Positions 25,759 to 32,518 of a stretch of DNA of 64,000 bases are shown in pieces. The stretch comes from Streptomyces leeuwenhoekii (lineage in GTDB: Bacteria; Actinomycetota; Actinomycetes; Streptomycetales; Streptomycetaceae): NCBI RefSeq assembly GCF_001013905.1, contig NZ_LN831790.1, positions 558,001 to 622,000 of the forward strand, written 5' to 3'. Each line of letters opens with the position of its first letter. Position 1 is the first letter of the stretch. The notes under the pieces were generated by a model. The model had not been told where the DNA came from, made no database searches, and saw only the letters and a program-made list of their open reading frames with translations. Both the position numbers and the translations under genes were made by a program.

Positions 25759-26766
25759 ATGCGGATCAGTGTGGTGGACGTCGGATCGAACACGGTCCGG
25801 CTGGTGGTGGCGGACGCGGAGGGCGGCGTGCCGCTGCCGGTGCACACCGCCAAGTGGCGGCTGCGGCTGTCGCAGCAGGTCAAACCGGGGGACCCGATCC
25901 CGGAGGAGGCCGTCGAGCGGCTCGTCGAAGCGGTCGCCGAGGCGAGCGCGACCGCCACCCGCTGGGGTGCCGCCGGTCCGCTGGCCTTCGCGACGGCCGT
26001 GGTACGGGCCGCCCCGAACCGGCAGGAGGTGCTGCACACCGTGGGCTCGCGCACGGGAGTGGCCCTGTGCACCCTGCCGGGAGAGGTGGAGGCGGAACTG
26101 ACGTTCCTGGCGGCCCGGCGCTGGATGGGCTGGCGGGCGGGTCCCCTCGCCCTGCTCGACATCGGCGGCGGCTCCCTGGAGGTCGCCTTCGGTCGGGGCC
26201 GGCTGCCCGACTTCGTGGCGTCGCTGCCGCTGGGGGCGGGCCGGCTCACCCACGAGTTCTTCGAGGGCTGCGATCCGCCGCCGCCCGAGCTGGTGCGGGC
26301 GCTGCGGCGCAGTGTGCGCCACCAGTTGCGGGACGTGGCGGGGCGGATCCGCTGGGAGGGCCCGCGCACCGCGGTGGCCACCTCGCGGACCTTCCAGCAA
26401 CTGGGCCGGCTGTGCGGGGCCGCGCCCGGACGGCACGGGCCGTTCGTGGAGCGCGAACTGCGCTGCGGGGACCTGCGGCGGGCGATCGACCGGCTGGCCG
26501 CGCTGCCCGCCGCGGAACGGGCCCGGCTGCCCGGCATCTCCGCGCCGCGCGCCGCGCAAAGCCTGGCCGGGGCGGTGGTGGGGCACACCGCGATGAAGCT
26601 GACCGGGCTGAGAACGGTCACGGTCTGCCCCTGGGCGATCCGTGAGGGGATCATGCTGCGCCATATCGAGGACGGCCCGTCCTGGTGGGCGGAGACCGCC
26701 CGGCGCGGCGACGAGGCCCCTCACCCGGACCCGGTGCCGCTGCGCATCGCGACCACGCCCAGCTGA
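25759..26766 (+). CDS. Ppx/GppA-family phosphatase
   Basis: A 335-aa member of the sugar-kinase/Hsp70 superfamily that hydrolyses polyphosphate or pppGpp. Seen: phosphate-1 motif VVDVGSNTVRLVVADAEGG at the N terminus, ATAVVRAAPN, catalytic glutamate in LPGEVEAELTFLAARRWMGW, phosphate-2 motif LLDIGGGSLEVAFG at about 132-145, and VCPWAIREGIML near the C terminus. Short (single-domain) forms like this are typical of actinobacteria. The separation from the exporter genes by a hairpin argues against a shared operon. Whether polyphosphate or ppGpp is the substrate is not decidable here. Confidence 0.88.
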   Translation: MRISVVDVGSNTVRLVVADAEGGVPLPVHTAKWRLRLSQQVKPGDPIPEEAVERLVEAVAEASATATRWGAAGPLAFATAVVRAAPNRQEVLHTVGSRTGVALCTLPGEVEAELTFLAARRWMGWRAGPLALLDIGGGSLEVAFGRGRLPDFVASLPLGAGRLTHEFFEGCDPPPPELVRALRRSVRHQLRDVAGRIRWEGPRTAVATSRTFQQLGRLCGAAPGRHGPFVERELRCGDLRRAIDRLAALPAAERARLPGISAPRAAQSLAGAVVGHTAMKLTGLRTVTVCPWAIREGIMLRHIEDGPSWWAETARRGDEAPHPDPVPLRIATTPS

Positions 26767-26849
26767 GCGCCGGTGTCCGGACACCGCGGCCGGGCACCCG
26801 GGAAGGCGGAGCTCCGGGAACAGAGGCAGGACGACGGAAGGAGACAGCC

Positions 26850-27032
26850 GTGTCGCATGACGGCGACCGCGACCGCGAGAAGCCCGAGACGGCGATCGAG
26901 GCGGTGCTGCGCGAGGTCGAGGAGGCCGAGACGCGCTCGCCGGAGTCCGAGGAGGCGCGGCGGCACCGGGGCGAGGCCGGGGACGCCCTCACGACCAATC
27001 TGCGGGCTCAGGAGGAGTCCCGGGGCGACTGA
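26850..27032 (+). CDS. Small acidic hypothetical protein
   Basis: A 60-aa, very hydrophilic protein (VSHDGDRDREKPETAIEAVL, then VEEAETRSPESEEARRHRGE) with predicted helix and no membrane or export signal. GGAAGGAG is well placed before the GTG, so translation is likely. I do not recognise a function. It follows the Ppx gene by 83 bases and is closed by a very long hairpin. Confidence 0.65.
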   Translation: MSHDGDRDREKPETAIEAVLREVEEAETRSPESEEARRHRGEAGDALTTNLRAQEESRGD

Positions 27033-27048
27033 TCACGCCCCTTCCCCC

Positions 27049-27096
27049 GTGCGCGGACGGCGGCGGCCCCGGGACGGGCCGCCGCCGTCCGCGCAC
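27049..27096 (+). terminator. 21-bp perfect hairpin
   Basis: Positions 27049-27069 and 27076-27096 are exact reverse complements with a 6-base loop (CGGGAC). It lies 17 bases after the small acidic gene and ends two bases before GAGGAGG, the apparent ribosome site of the following gene. Strong terminator, or a structure that also controls the downstream start. Confidence 0.85.
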
Positions 27097-27172
27097 GTGA
27101 GGAGGCGTGCGGGAGACATGGGACACGCGCTGGTGGAGGTACTCCCGCGCCGTGCCCGGGTACCCGCAGCCC

Positions 27173-28198
27173 ATGGACCTGGATCACGACCGCGAAGGAC
27201 CGAAGCTGCCGACGGCCCGGGGACCGCTGTCCGCCGCCGTCACGGAGTACCTGCTGGGCGCGGGCCCCCTGCCCCGCCCCGAGACCGCCGCCGCCGCGTC
27301 CCCGTACGGCGACGATCTCCAACTCGCCCTCTACGTCTGCTACGAGCTGCACTACCGAGGTTTCGCGGGCGTCTCCGCGGACCGGGAGTGGGACCCCGAC
27401 CTGCTGCGCACCCGCGCCGCGCTGGAGCACCGCTTCCTGTCCGCGGTGCGCGCCGGCACCCGGGTGCACGAGAGCGTCGAGGACGCGATCGCCGATCTCC
27501 TCGTCGAACCGGCCGACGGCTCGGGCGTCACCCACTTCCTGCGCGACGAGGGCGAGCTGTGGCACCTGCGCGAGTACGCGGCCCTGCGGTCCCTGTACCA
27601 CCTGAAGGAGGCGGACCCGCACGCCTGGGTGCTGCCCCGGCTGCACGGCCGGGCCAAGGCGGCGATGGCCGCGGTGGAGTTCGACGAGTACGGCGGCGGC
27701 CGTCCCGACCGCGTCCACGCCCGCCTGTTCGCGGACCTGATGACGGACCTGGGCCTGGACACCACCTACGGGCAGTACCTGGACGCGGCGTCCGCGGAGG
27801 CCCTCGCCACGGTGAACCTCATGTCCCTGTTCGGGCTGCACCGCGGTCTGCGGGGCGCCCTGGTGGGCCACTTCGCCTCGGTGGAGATCACGTCCTCCCC
27901 CGGTTCCCGCCGGCTCGCCGAGGCGATGCGCCGCACCGGGGCCGGGCCCGCCGCCGAGCACTTCTACGACGAGCACGTCGAGGCCGACGCCGTCCATGAG
28001 CAGGTGGTGCGCCACGAGGTGATCGGCGGTCTGCTGGAGCAGGAGCCGCACCTGGCCGAGGACGTGGTCTTCGGGATCGACGCCACCGCCCATGTGGAGG
28101 ACCGCTTCGCCGCGCGTCTGCTCGCCGACTGGCGGGCGGGCCGGTCGTCCCTGCGCACTCCCCTTTCGGACGGTGTGCCCCTCTCCCATACATCCTGA
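27173..28198 (+). CDS. Iron-containing redox enzyme family (heme-oxygenase-like fold)
   Basis: A protein of 341 aa from ATG 27173 (363 aa from GTG 27107) resembling the heme-oxygenase-like di-iron enzymes (CADD-like). Histidine and glutamate clusters expected of the iron site are present: YVCYELHYRGFAG, then FYDEHVEADAVHEQVVRHEV near residues 260-285. Such enzymes oxidise small substrates or act in cofactor and natural-product steps. The start is uncertain. GTG 27107 is almost on top of its GAGGAGG, while ATG 27173 gives the more usual N terminus (LPTARGPLSAAV after 12 residues) but lacks a ribosome site. The methyltransferase and iron-sulfur genes follow directly. Confidence 0.75.
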   Translation: MDLDHDREGPKLPTARGPLSAAVTEYLLGAGPLPRPETAAAASPYGDDLQLALYVCYELHYRGFAGVSADREWDPDLLRTRAALEHRFLSAVRAGTRVHESVEDAIADLLVEPADGSGVTHFLRDEGELWHLREYAALRSLYHLKEADPHAWVLPRLHGRAKAAMAAVEFDEYGGGRPDRVHARLFADLMTDLGLDTTYGQYLDAASAEALATVNLMSLFGLHRGLRGALVGHFASVEITSSPGSRRLAEAMRRTGAGPAAEHFYDEHVEADAVHEQVVRHEVIGGLLEQEPHLAEDVVFGIDATAHVEDRFAARLLADWRAGRSSLRTPLSDGVPLSHTS

Positions 28199-28219
28199 TC
28201 CCCGGGGTACCTGGGACGT

Positions 28220-28873
28220 GTGAATCCCATGGTGCTACCGGGCGTGTACGCCCCTCAGGAGGACACCGAACTGCTGGCCGGAGCGCTGTGCGACGAGCCG
28301 CTCTCCCCCGGGGCCGCCGTGCTCGACGTGGGGACGGGTTCCGGCGCGCTGGCGCTCCGGGCCGCGTGGCTGGGCGCGCGGGTGACCGCTGTCGACGTGT
28401 CCAGGCGGGCGGTGTACGCCGCCCGGCTCAACGCCCGGCGGGCCGGGCTGCCGGTCAGGGTGCGGCGCGGCAATCTCTTCGAACCGGTCCGCGGTGAGTC
28501 CTTCGACCTGATCCTGGCCAATCCGCCGTACGTGCCGGCGCCGGACGGCGGCACCCGGCCGCGCGGTGCGGCCCGGGCCTGGGACGCGGGCCCGGACGGC
28601 CGGCTGATCCTGGACCACATCTGCCGTGAGGGCCCCGCCCTGCTGCGCCCCGGGGGCGTGCTGCTGATCGTGCAGTCCGCGCTCAGCGATCCCGGCCGGA
28701 CCGTGGGGCTGCTGCGCGAGGCCGGTCTGAAGGCGGCGGTGATCCGGCGCCGGCGGATCTCGCTCGGCCCCGTGCTGCGCGGCCGGGAGCGCTGGCTGCG
28801 GCAGCGGGGGCTGCTGTCCCCGGAGGAGAACAAGGAAGAGCTGGTGGTCATCCGTGCCGAACTCCCCGTCTGA
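28220..28873 (+). CDS. HemK/PrmC-type class I methyltransferase
   Basis: A 217-aa S-adenosylmethionine-dependent methyltransferase. Motif I VLDVGTGSGALALRAA, motif II VTAVDVSRRAVYAAR, and the NPPY signature LILANPPYVPAP place it with the HemK/N6-methyltransferase group acting on glutamine, adenine or similar nitrogen. The N-terminal PrmC domain is absent, so it is a stand-alone catalytic domain and the target is unclear. GTG 28220 or ATG 28229 could start it; neither has a strong ribosome site. Its last 20 bases overlap the start of the CDGSH gene, indicating a transcriptional unit. Confidence 0.82.
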   Translation: MNPMVLPGVYAPQEDTELLAGALCDEPLSPGAAVLDVGTGSGALALRAAWLGARVTAVDVSRRAVYAARLNARRAGLPVRVRRGNLFEPVRGESFDLILANPPYVPAPDGGTRPRGAARAWDAGPDGRLILDHICREGPALLRPGGVLLIVQSALSDPGRTVGLLREAGLKAAVIRRRRISLGPVLRGRERWLRQRGLLSPEENKEELVVIRAELPV

Positions 28874-29102
28874 CACCCCCCGCCGGATCACCGTCCGGCG
28901 CCGGGGCCCGCTGCTGGTGGAGGGGCCGGTGGAGGTGGAGCTGGAGGACGGCACGACGGTGTCCTCCGACCGCTTCCGGGTCGCCCTGTGCACCTGCCGC
29001 CGCAGCCGGCGCTACCCCTGGTGCGACACCAGTCACCGCGCCCGGTCCCGGCCGGGTGAGGGTTCCGCGTCCGGTGAGCGGCCCACGCGGGACGACACAT
29101 GA
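28854..29102 (+). CDS. CDGSH-type iron-sulfur protein
   Basis: An 82-aa protein with one CDGSH-type cluster motif, CTCRRSRRYPWCDTSH (three cysteines and one histidine, residues about 46-61), which binds a redox-active and labile 2Fe-2S cluster. The front half is the beta-rich cap (RITVRRRGPLLVEGPVEVEL). It starts with GTG inside the end of the methyltransferase gene. Together with the upstream iron-containing redox enzyme it suggests a small iron-redox unit; the joint task is unknown. Confidence 0.85.
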   Translation: MPNSPSDTPRRITVRRRGPLLVEGPVEVELEDGTTVSSDRFRVALCTCRRSRRYPWCDTSHRARSRPGEGSASGERPTRDDT

Positions 29103-29104
29103 TT

Positions 29105-29145
29105 CCGGGGGCGGCGGACGGCCCCACTCCGTCCGCCGCCCCCGG
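29105..29145. terminator. 17-bp bidirectional hairpin
   Basis: CCGGGGGCGGCGGACGG and its exact complement flank a 7-base loop, right after the CDGSH stop and 84 bases before the convergent inhibitor gene. It can serve both strands. Confidence 0.85.
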
Positions 29146-29228
29146 CGTGGCACCGCGCCGGCCCGTGACAGGCCCGCACTCCCCAGCAACGGGCCCCTGA
29201 CCATCACGGGCGCCGCGCGGTGCCGGTC

Positions 29229-29663
29229 TCAGAACGCGAAGACGCCCGAGCCGTGGGCGTTCTTCACGCACTCGTTGGCGAAAGTGCGCTCGTAGGAGAC
29301 GCGCCGGCCCTCCCAGACCCCGTCGACGGTGACGACCACCGGCTCGTACTCCCTGGTGCACAGCACGCCCTCGTCGGCCGCCAGGGCCTCGAGGTCGCCG
29401 CCCGCGCCTCGCAGCTCGGCACAGGCCTGGCCCGCGGCCGGGTGGGTGCCGGCGGGCCGCGGGGCGCAGACCAGGGTGACCGCGCGGACCGGTGTGGCGA
29501 GGGCCGCGCTCTCTCCGTGGCCGACGGTGAGCACCAGGGCCGAGGGGGCGTGGAGCGAGGCGGGCGTGTGGTCCGGGGCGGCGAGGGCGGCCCCGGTCAG
29601 GGGCCCGCAGACGGTGGCGGCCGTGAGGCCGAGGGTCGTCGCCCAGCGCGCGGTGTTCCGCAT
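29229..29663 (-). CDS. Subtilisin-inhibitor-like (SSI) secreted protease inhibitor
   Basis: A 144-aa secreted inhibitor of the Streptomyces subtilisin inhibitor family. Signal peptide about 1-29 ([20 protein letters not shown]). The mature domain shows the hallmark [18 protein letters not shown] and ends [14 protein letters not shown]. Four cysteines are placed for the two usual disulfides. The reactive loop reads CTREYEP where classic SSI has CPMVYDP, placing Arg at P1, so trypsin-like proteases are the predicted targets. GGAAGG nine bases upstream favours the ATG at 29663 over the one three codons earlier. Confidence 0.92.
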   Translation of the reverse strand: MRNTARWATTLGLTAATVCGPLTGAALAAPDHTPASLHAPSALVLTVGHGESAALATPVRAVTLVCAPRPAGTHPAAGQACAELRGAGGDLEALAADEGVLCTREYEPVVVTVDGVWEGRRVSYERTFANECVKNAHGSGVFAF

Positions 29664-29987
29664 CGTGTGCATCCTTCCGCTCGATTCGATGGATCGCCGG
29701 CCGGGTCCGGTCGGGATCCGGGACGGCGAGCGCGAGTCTGCCGAGTCCGCCGCCGGAACTCACATCGACCCCATAGATTTCGGTAACCTTGCGTATTGAA
29801 TCAGTGGCGCGATGTCACGGAATTCGAACGTTCCAATGCCGGTTCCTGGCGATTCTTGATCGCTCGCGCCCGTCGGATGGCGTGATCTCCGCGCTCGTCA
29901 ATCGGCCTGAAACATTCCGGTTCAAGGCGCGGCCCGTCCCCGGGATCCGCGCGCGAGGCTCCGCGCGCGGCGGACCGGCCCCGCGAG
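29664..29987. other. Gene-free, AT-richer stretch
   Basis: About 320 bases without a recognisable gene, with visibly lower G+C between about 29770 and 29930 than the surroundings. It must hold the promoter of the inhibitor gene. It directly abuts the broken end of the permease remnant, so it may include the scar of the deletion. No repeat or transposase trace was found. Confidence 0.45.
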
Positions 29988-30398
29988 CCGGTGATGATGC
30001 TGGGCTACTACACCCGGCGCGGCTGGTACGACCCGGAGGCGCTCCAGGTCTTCGACCGCCGTCAGCGCGGCGGCCGCTGCCGGTTCGCGCACGGCTGGAA
30101 CCGGCGGGGCCTGACCGCCTGGTGGGCGGCGGCGCTGACCGGGGTGCTGTTCACGCACATCCCCGGCCAGTTCGCGGGGCCCCTCGGCGGGTTGGCGGGC
30201 GGCGTGGACATCGGGCTGCCGCTGTCGCTGGTCGTGGCGGCCGCGCTCTTCCTGGCGCTGCTGTGGCTGTACCCGGAGCCCCGGGGGGTCTACGGGCCCG
30301 CGGGCGCGCGGCTGGCGCGGACCGCGCAGGTACCGGTGCCGCCGATCACCGGCCCGGGCGCGGAGCCCGCCGGGGTGCCGGCCGCGCCCGTGGGCTGA
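29988..30398 (+). pseudogene. C-terminal remnant of an NCS1 cytosine/purine permease
   Basis: About 135 codons matching only the end of NCS1-family permeases: YYTRRGWYDPEALQVFDRRQ, RFAHGWNRRGLTAWWAAALT, a helix with NIPGQF-like HIPGQFAGPLGGLAGGVDIG, then LYPEPRGVYGP. Full-length members have about 480 residues and 12 helices; the first 10 or so helices are absent and the homology starts abruptly near 29988. It cannot transport by itself. No frameshift occurs within the remaining part, so the truncation may be recent or the fragment may be conserved for another reason. Confidence 0.7.
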
Positions 30399-30439
30399 GC
30401 CGGGGCGAGGGGTCCGCCCCTTCCGGGCCGCACTCTCCT

Positions 30440-30451
30440 TACTCGCGAGTA
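30440..30451. promoter_or_regulatory. Perfect 12-bp palindrome upstream of FMN oxidase gene
   Basis: TACTCGCGAGTA is a perfect palindrome 46 bases before the ATG of the FMN-dependent enzyme, in AT-richer sequence (CCTTACTCGCGAGTATCG). Its form fits a TetR-class operator. No adjacent regulator is present, so the binding protein is unknown. Confidence 0.5.
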
Positions 30452-30496
30452 TCGTCTGGGCGGCGCTACCTCCACGACGAGAGGCGGGACGTACGG

Positions 30497-31666
30497 ATGG
30501 CGAAGCACTGGGCGGATTTCCAGTACGAGATCTACCTGAACGGGCTGACGGGTGCCGTGCCCCGGCTGCCCACCGACCTGACCCGGCTGGAGGCGCTGAC
30601 CGAGCAGCGGCTCGGCCCGGGGCCCGTCGGCTACGTGGCGGGCAGCGCGGGCGACGGCAGCACGGCGCGCGCCAACCGGGCGGCGCTGGAGCGCCGCCGG
30701 ATCGTGCCGCGGATGCTGCGGGACGTGCACGAGCGGGACCTGTCGGTCCGGGTGCTGGGCCGCTGCCTGCCCGCCCCGCTGGCCCTGGCGCCGGTCGGGG
30801 TGCTGTCGATCATGCATCCCGACGCCGAACCGGCCGCCGCCCGGGCCGCCGCCGCGCAGGGCGTGCCGTACATCCTGTCCTCGGCGTCCAGCACGCCCAT
30901 GGAGCAGGTCGCCGAGGCGATGGGCGACGCGGAGCGGTGGTTCCAGCTCTACTGGCCCAAGGACCGCGAAGTCGCCCGCAGCTTCCTGAACCGGGCCAGG
31001 ACGGCCGGATACACCGCCCTGTTCGTCACCCTGGACACTCCGCTGCTGTCCTGGCGCCCCCGCGATCTCGACCAGGCGTACCTGCCGTTCCTGCACGGGG
31101 TCGGCACCGCCAACTACTTCTCCGACCCCGCCTTCCGGGCCGGGCTGGCCAAGCCGGTGCACGAGGACCCGGACGCGGCCGTCATGCACTTCGTCGGCAT
31201 GTTCGCCGACCCCGGCAAGACCTGGCCGGACCTGGCGTTCCTGCGGGAGAACTGGGACGGCCCGATCGTGCTGAAGGGCGTCCTGCACCCGGACGACGCC
31301 CGTCTCGCCGCCGACGCCGGGATGGACGGCGTCGTGGTGTCCAACCACGGGGGCCGCCAGGTGGCCGGGGCGGTGGCGGCCGCCGACGCGCTGCCCGGGG
31401 TGGTGGAGGCGGCCGGCGACCGGCTCACCGTTCTGTTCGACAGCGGGGTGCGCACCGGCGACGACGTCTTCAAGGCGCTCGCCCTGGGCGCGCGGGCGGT
31501 CCTCCTGGGCCGGCCCTACGCCTACGGGCTCGCACTGGACGGCCAGGCCGGCGTCGAGCACGTCATCCGCTGTCTGCTCGCCGAGTTCGACCTCACCCTC
31601 GCCCTGTCCGGCCACGCCTCCCCGTCGGCGCTGAGCCCCGCCGACCTCGTGGAGGACACCGCCTGA
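30497..31666 (+). CDS. FMN-dependent alpha-hydroxy-acid oxidase (lactate 2-monooxygenase-like)
   Basis: A 389-aa TIM-barrel flavoenzyme of the lactate oxidase/monooxygenase and glycolate oxidase family. Seen: LALAPVGVLSIMHPDAE, YILSSASSTPMEQVAEAMGD, WFQLYWPKDREV, VLKGVLHPDDARLAADAGMD with the FMN lysine, and the catalytic VVSNHGGRQVAGA with His-Gly-Gly-Arg. LFDSGVRTGDDVFKALALGA binds the phosphate. The long N-terminal part with HWADFQYEIYLNGLTG is characteristic of lactate 2-monooxygenase-like proteins. ATG 30497 sits behind AGAGGCGGGAC. It would oxidise lactate or another 2-hydroxy acid. Confidence 0.9.
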   Translation: MAKHWADFQYEIYLNGLTGAVPRLPTDLTRLEALTEQRLGPGPVGYVAGSAGDGSTARANRAALERRRIVPRMLRDVHERDLSVRVLGRCLPAPLALAPVGVLSIMHPDAEPAAARAAAAQGVPYILSSASSTPMEQVAEAMGDAERWFQLYWPKDREVARSFLNRARTAGYTALFVTLDTPLLSWRPRDLDQAYLPFLHGVGTANYFSDPAFRAGLAKPVHEDPDAAVMHFVGMFADPGKTWPDLAFLRENWDGPIVLKGVLHPDDARLAADAGMDGVVVSNHGGRQVAGAVAAADALPGVVEAAGDRLTVLFDSGVRTGDDVFKALALGARAVLLGRPYAYGLALDGQAGVEHVIRCLLAEFDLTLALSGHASPSALSPADLVEDTA

Positions 31667-31746
31667 CGGGCCGGCGCGCCCCGGCCGGGGGCCGCCGAGC
31701 GGTGGAGGACGCCGTCGGACCCGCCGCGCCGTGGCCGCGGGCGGTC

Positions 31747-32124
31747 TCAGATCTGCCAGGCCCGCAGCCGGTCGGCCGCCCCGTAGACGTCGGCCTCGCC
31801 GGACATCAGGTCGCGGGCGAGGTCGACGAGGGCGCCGTAGGGCGGGTCGATGCCGACCCCGCTGACGAACATGTACGCGACCGCCGTGGCGCAGGCGAAA
31901 CGGGCGTTGGCCGACGGCAGGGGCTTGAGGACGGCGAGGGTGTGCAGCAGGGCGGCGGCCCGCCAGGCCGGGTCGGAGTCGACGCCCAGGCGCGGCGGGT
32001 CGACGCGGTGCCGGGCCACGGCGGCGACCAGCGCCGAGAAGTCGTTGATCGTGGGCTGGTCCGGCAGTACCTCTTCATGGCGCTGGAGCAGCCAGGGCAC
32101 ATCGATGTGGAGGACGGCTGCCAT
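31747..32124 (-). CDS. Fic/Doc-like toxin-family protein with degenerate active site
   Basis: A 125-aa protein beginning AAVLHIDVPWLLQRHEEVLP and containing WRAAALLHTLAVLKPLPSAN, ARFACATAVAYMF, the helical layout of Doc/Fic proteins. Where Fic enzymes carry HPFxDGNxR, this one reads KPLPSANAR: proline, asparagine and arginine remain but the catalytic histidine and the acidic residue are replaced. It would not AMPylate or phosphorylate by the usual mechanism. It follows the small antitoxin gene by four bases, the normal toxin position. It could be an evolved non-catalytic toxin, a decoy, or inactive. Confidence 0.7.
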   Translation of the reverse strand: MAAVLHIDVPWLLQRHEEVLPDQPTINDFSALVAAVARHRVDPPRLGVDSDPAWRAAALLHTLAVLKPLPSANARFACATAVAYMFVSGVGIDPPYGALVDLARDLMSGEADVYGAADRLRAWQI

Positions 32125-32128
32125 GGAA

Positions 32129-32374
32129 TCAGGCGGCCCGGCCCTCGCCCTTGGCGGGCGGTTCGTCGTCGGGGAACGCGGCGGCGAACTCCTCGGCATG
32201 GGCGGCGAAGAACCGGCGGAACGCCTCCGCGCCCTCCTGCAGCGCCCGGTGCCGCGCTATGTCGGCGGCGGCCGCCTCGCGCACCAGGGCCTTCATCGAC
32301 GTACCGCGCTCCTTGGCGATCTGCCGCAGATCCTCCAGTTCGCGGTCGCTGAACTCCACGTTCAGAGCTGGCAT
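32129..32374 (-). CDS. Antitoxin of ribbon-helix-helix type
   Basis: An 81-aa protein whose first 45 residues (ALNVEFSDRELEDLRQIAKE, then TSMKALVREAAAADIARH) fit a ribbon-helix-helix DNA-binding fold; the acidic tail (FAAAFPDDEPPAKGEG) is the likely toxin-neutralising arm. It is the first gene of a two-gene operon with the Doc-like protein, the usual antitoxin-first order. Such pairs repress their own promoter; an inverted GGTA...TACC lies in the promoter. The in-frame upstream ATG at 32404 precedes the promoter elements, so ATG 32374 is preferred. Confidence 0.78.
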   Translation of the reverse strand: MPALNVEFSDRELEDLRQIAKERGTSMKALVREAAAADIARHRALQEGAEAFRRFFAAHAEEFAAAFPDDEPPAKGEGRAA

Positions 32375-32381
32375 GCTCTCT

Positions 32382-32410
32382 ACGGTAGCGCGCGGGTACC
32401 ACAACGTAAA
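32382..32410 (-). promoter_or_regulatory. Promoter of the antitoxin-toxin operon
   Basis: On the minus strand TTTACG (32405-32410) and TACCGT (32382-32387) are separated by exactly 17 bases and lie just upstream of the antitoxin ATG, leaving a very short leader. The spacer has GGTAC...CTACC inverted arms suited to autorepression. Confidence 0.6.
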
Positions 32411-32459
32411 TACCCCCAGGTCACGCCGCCGAAGCGACGGTACCTGGGGGCGGGAGCAG

Positions 32460-32493
32460 GCCGTGCGGCGGCCCGGCGGGACAGCCGCACGGC
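32460..32493 (-). terminator. Hairpin terminator of the cellulase gene
   Basis: GCCGTGCGGC and GCCGCACGGC form a 10-bp perfect stem with a 14-base loop, 26 bases beyond the cellulase stop. A second weaker hairpin, CCCCCAGGT (32413-32421) with ACCTGGGGG (32442-32450), follows. Confidence 0.7.
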
Positions 32494-32518
32494 GGGACGG
32501 GAGCGACGGGCGGTGCGG

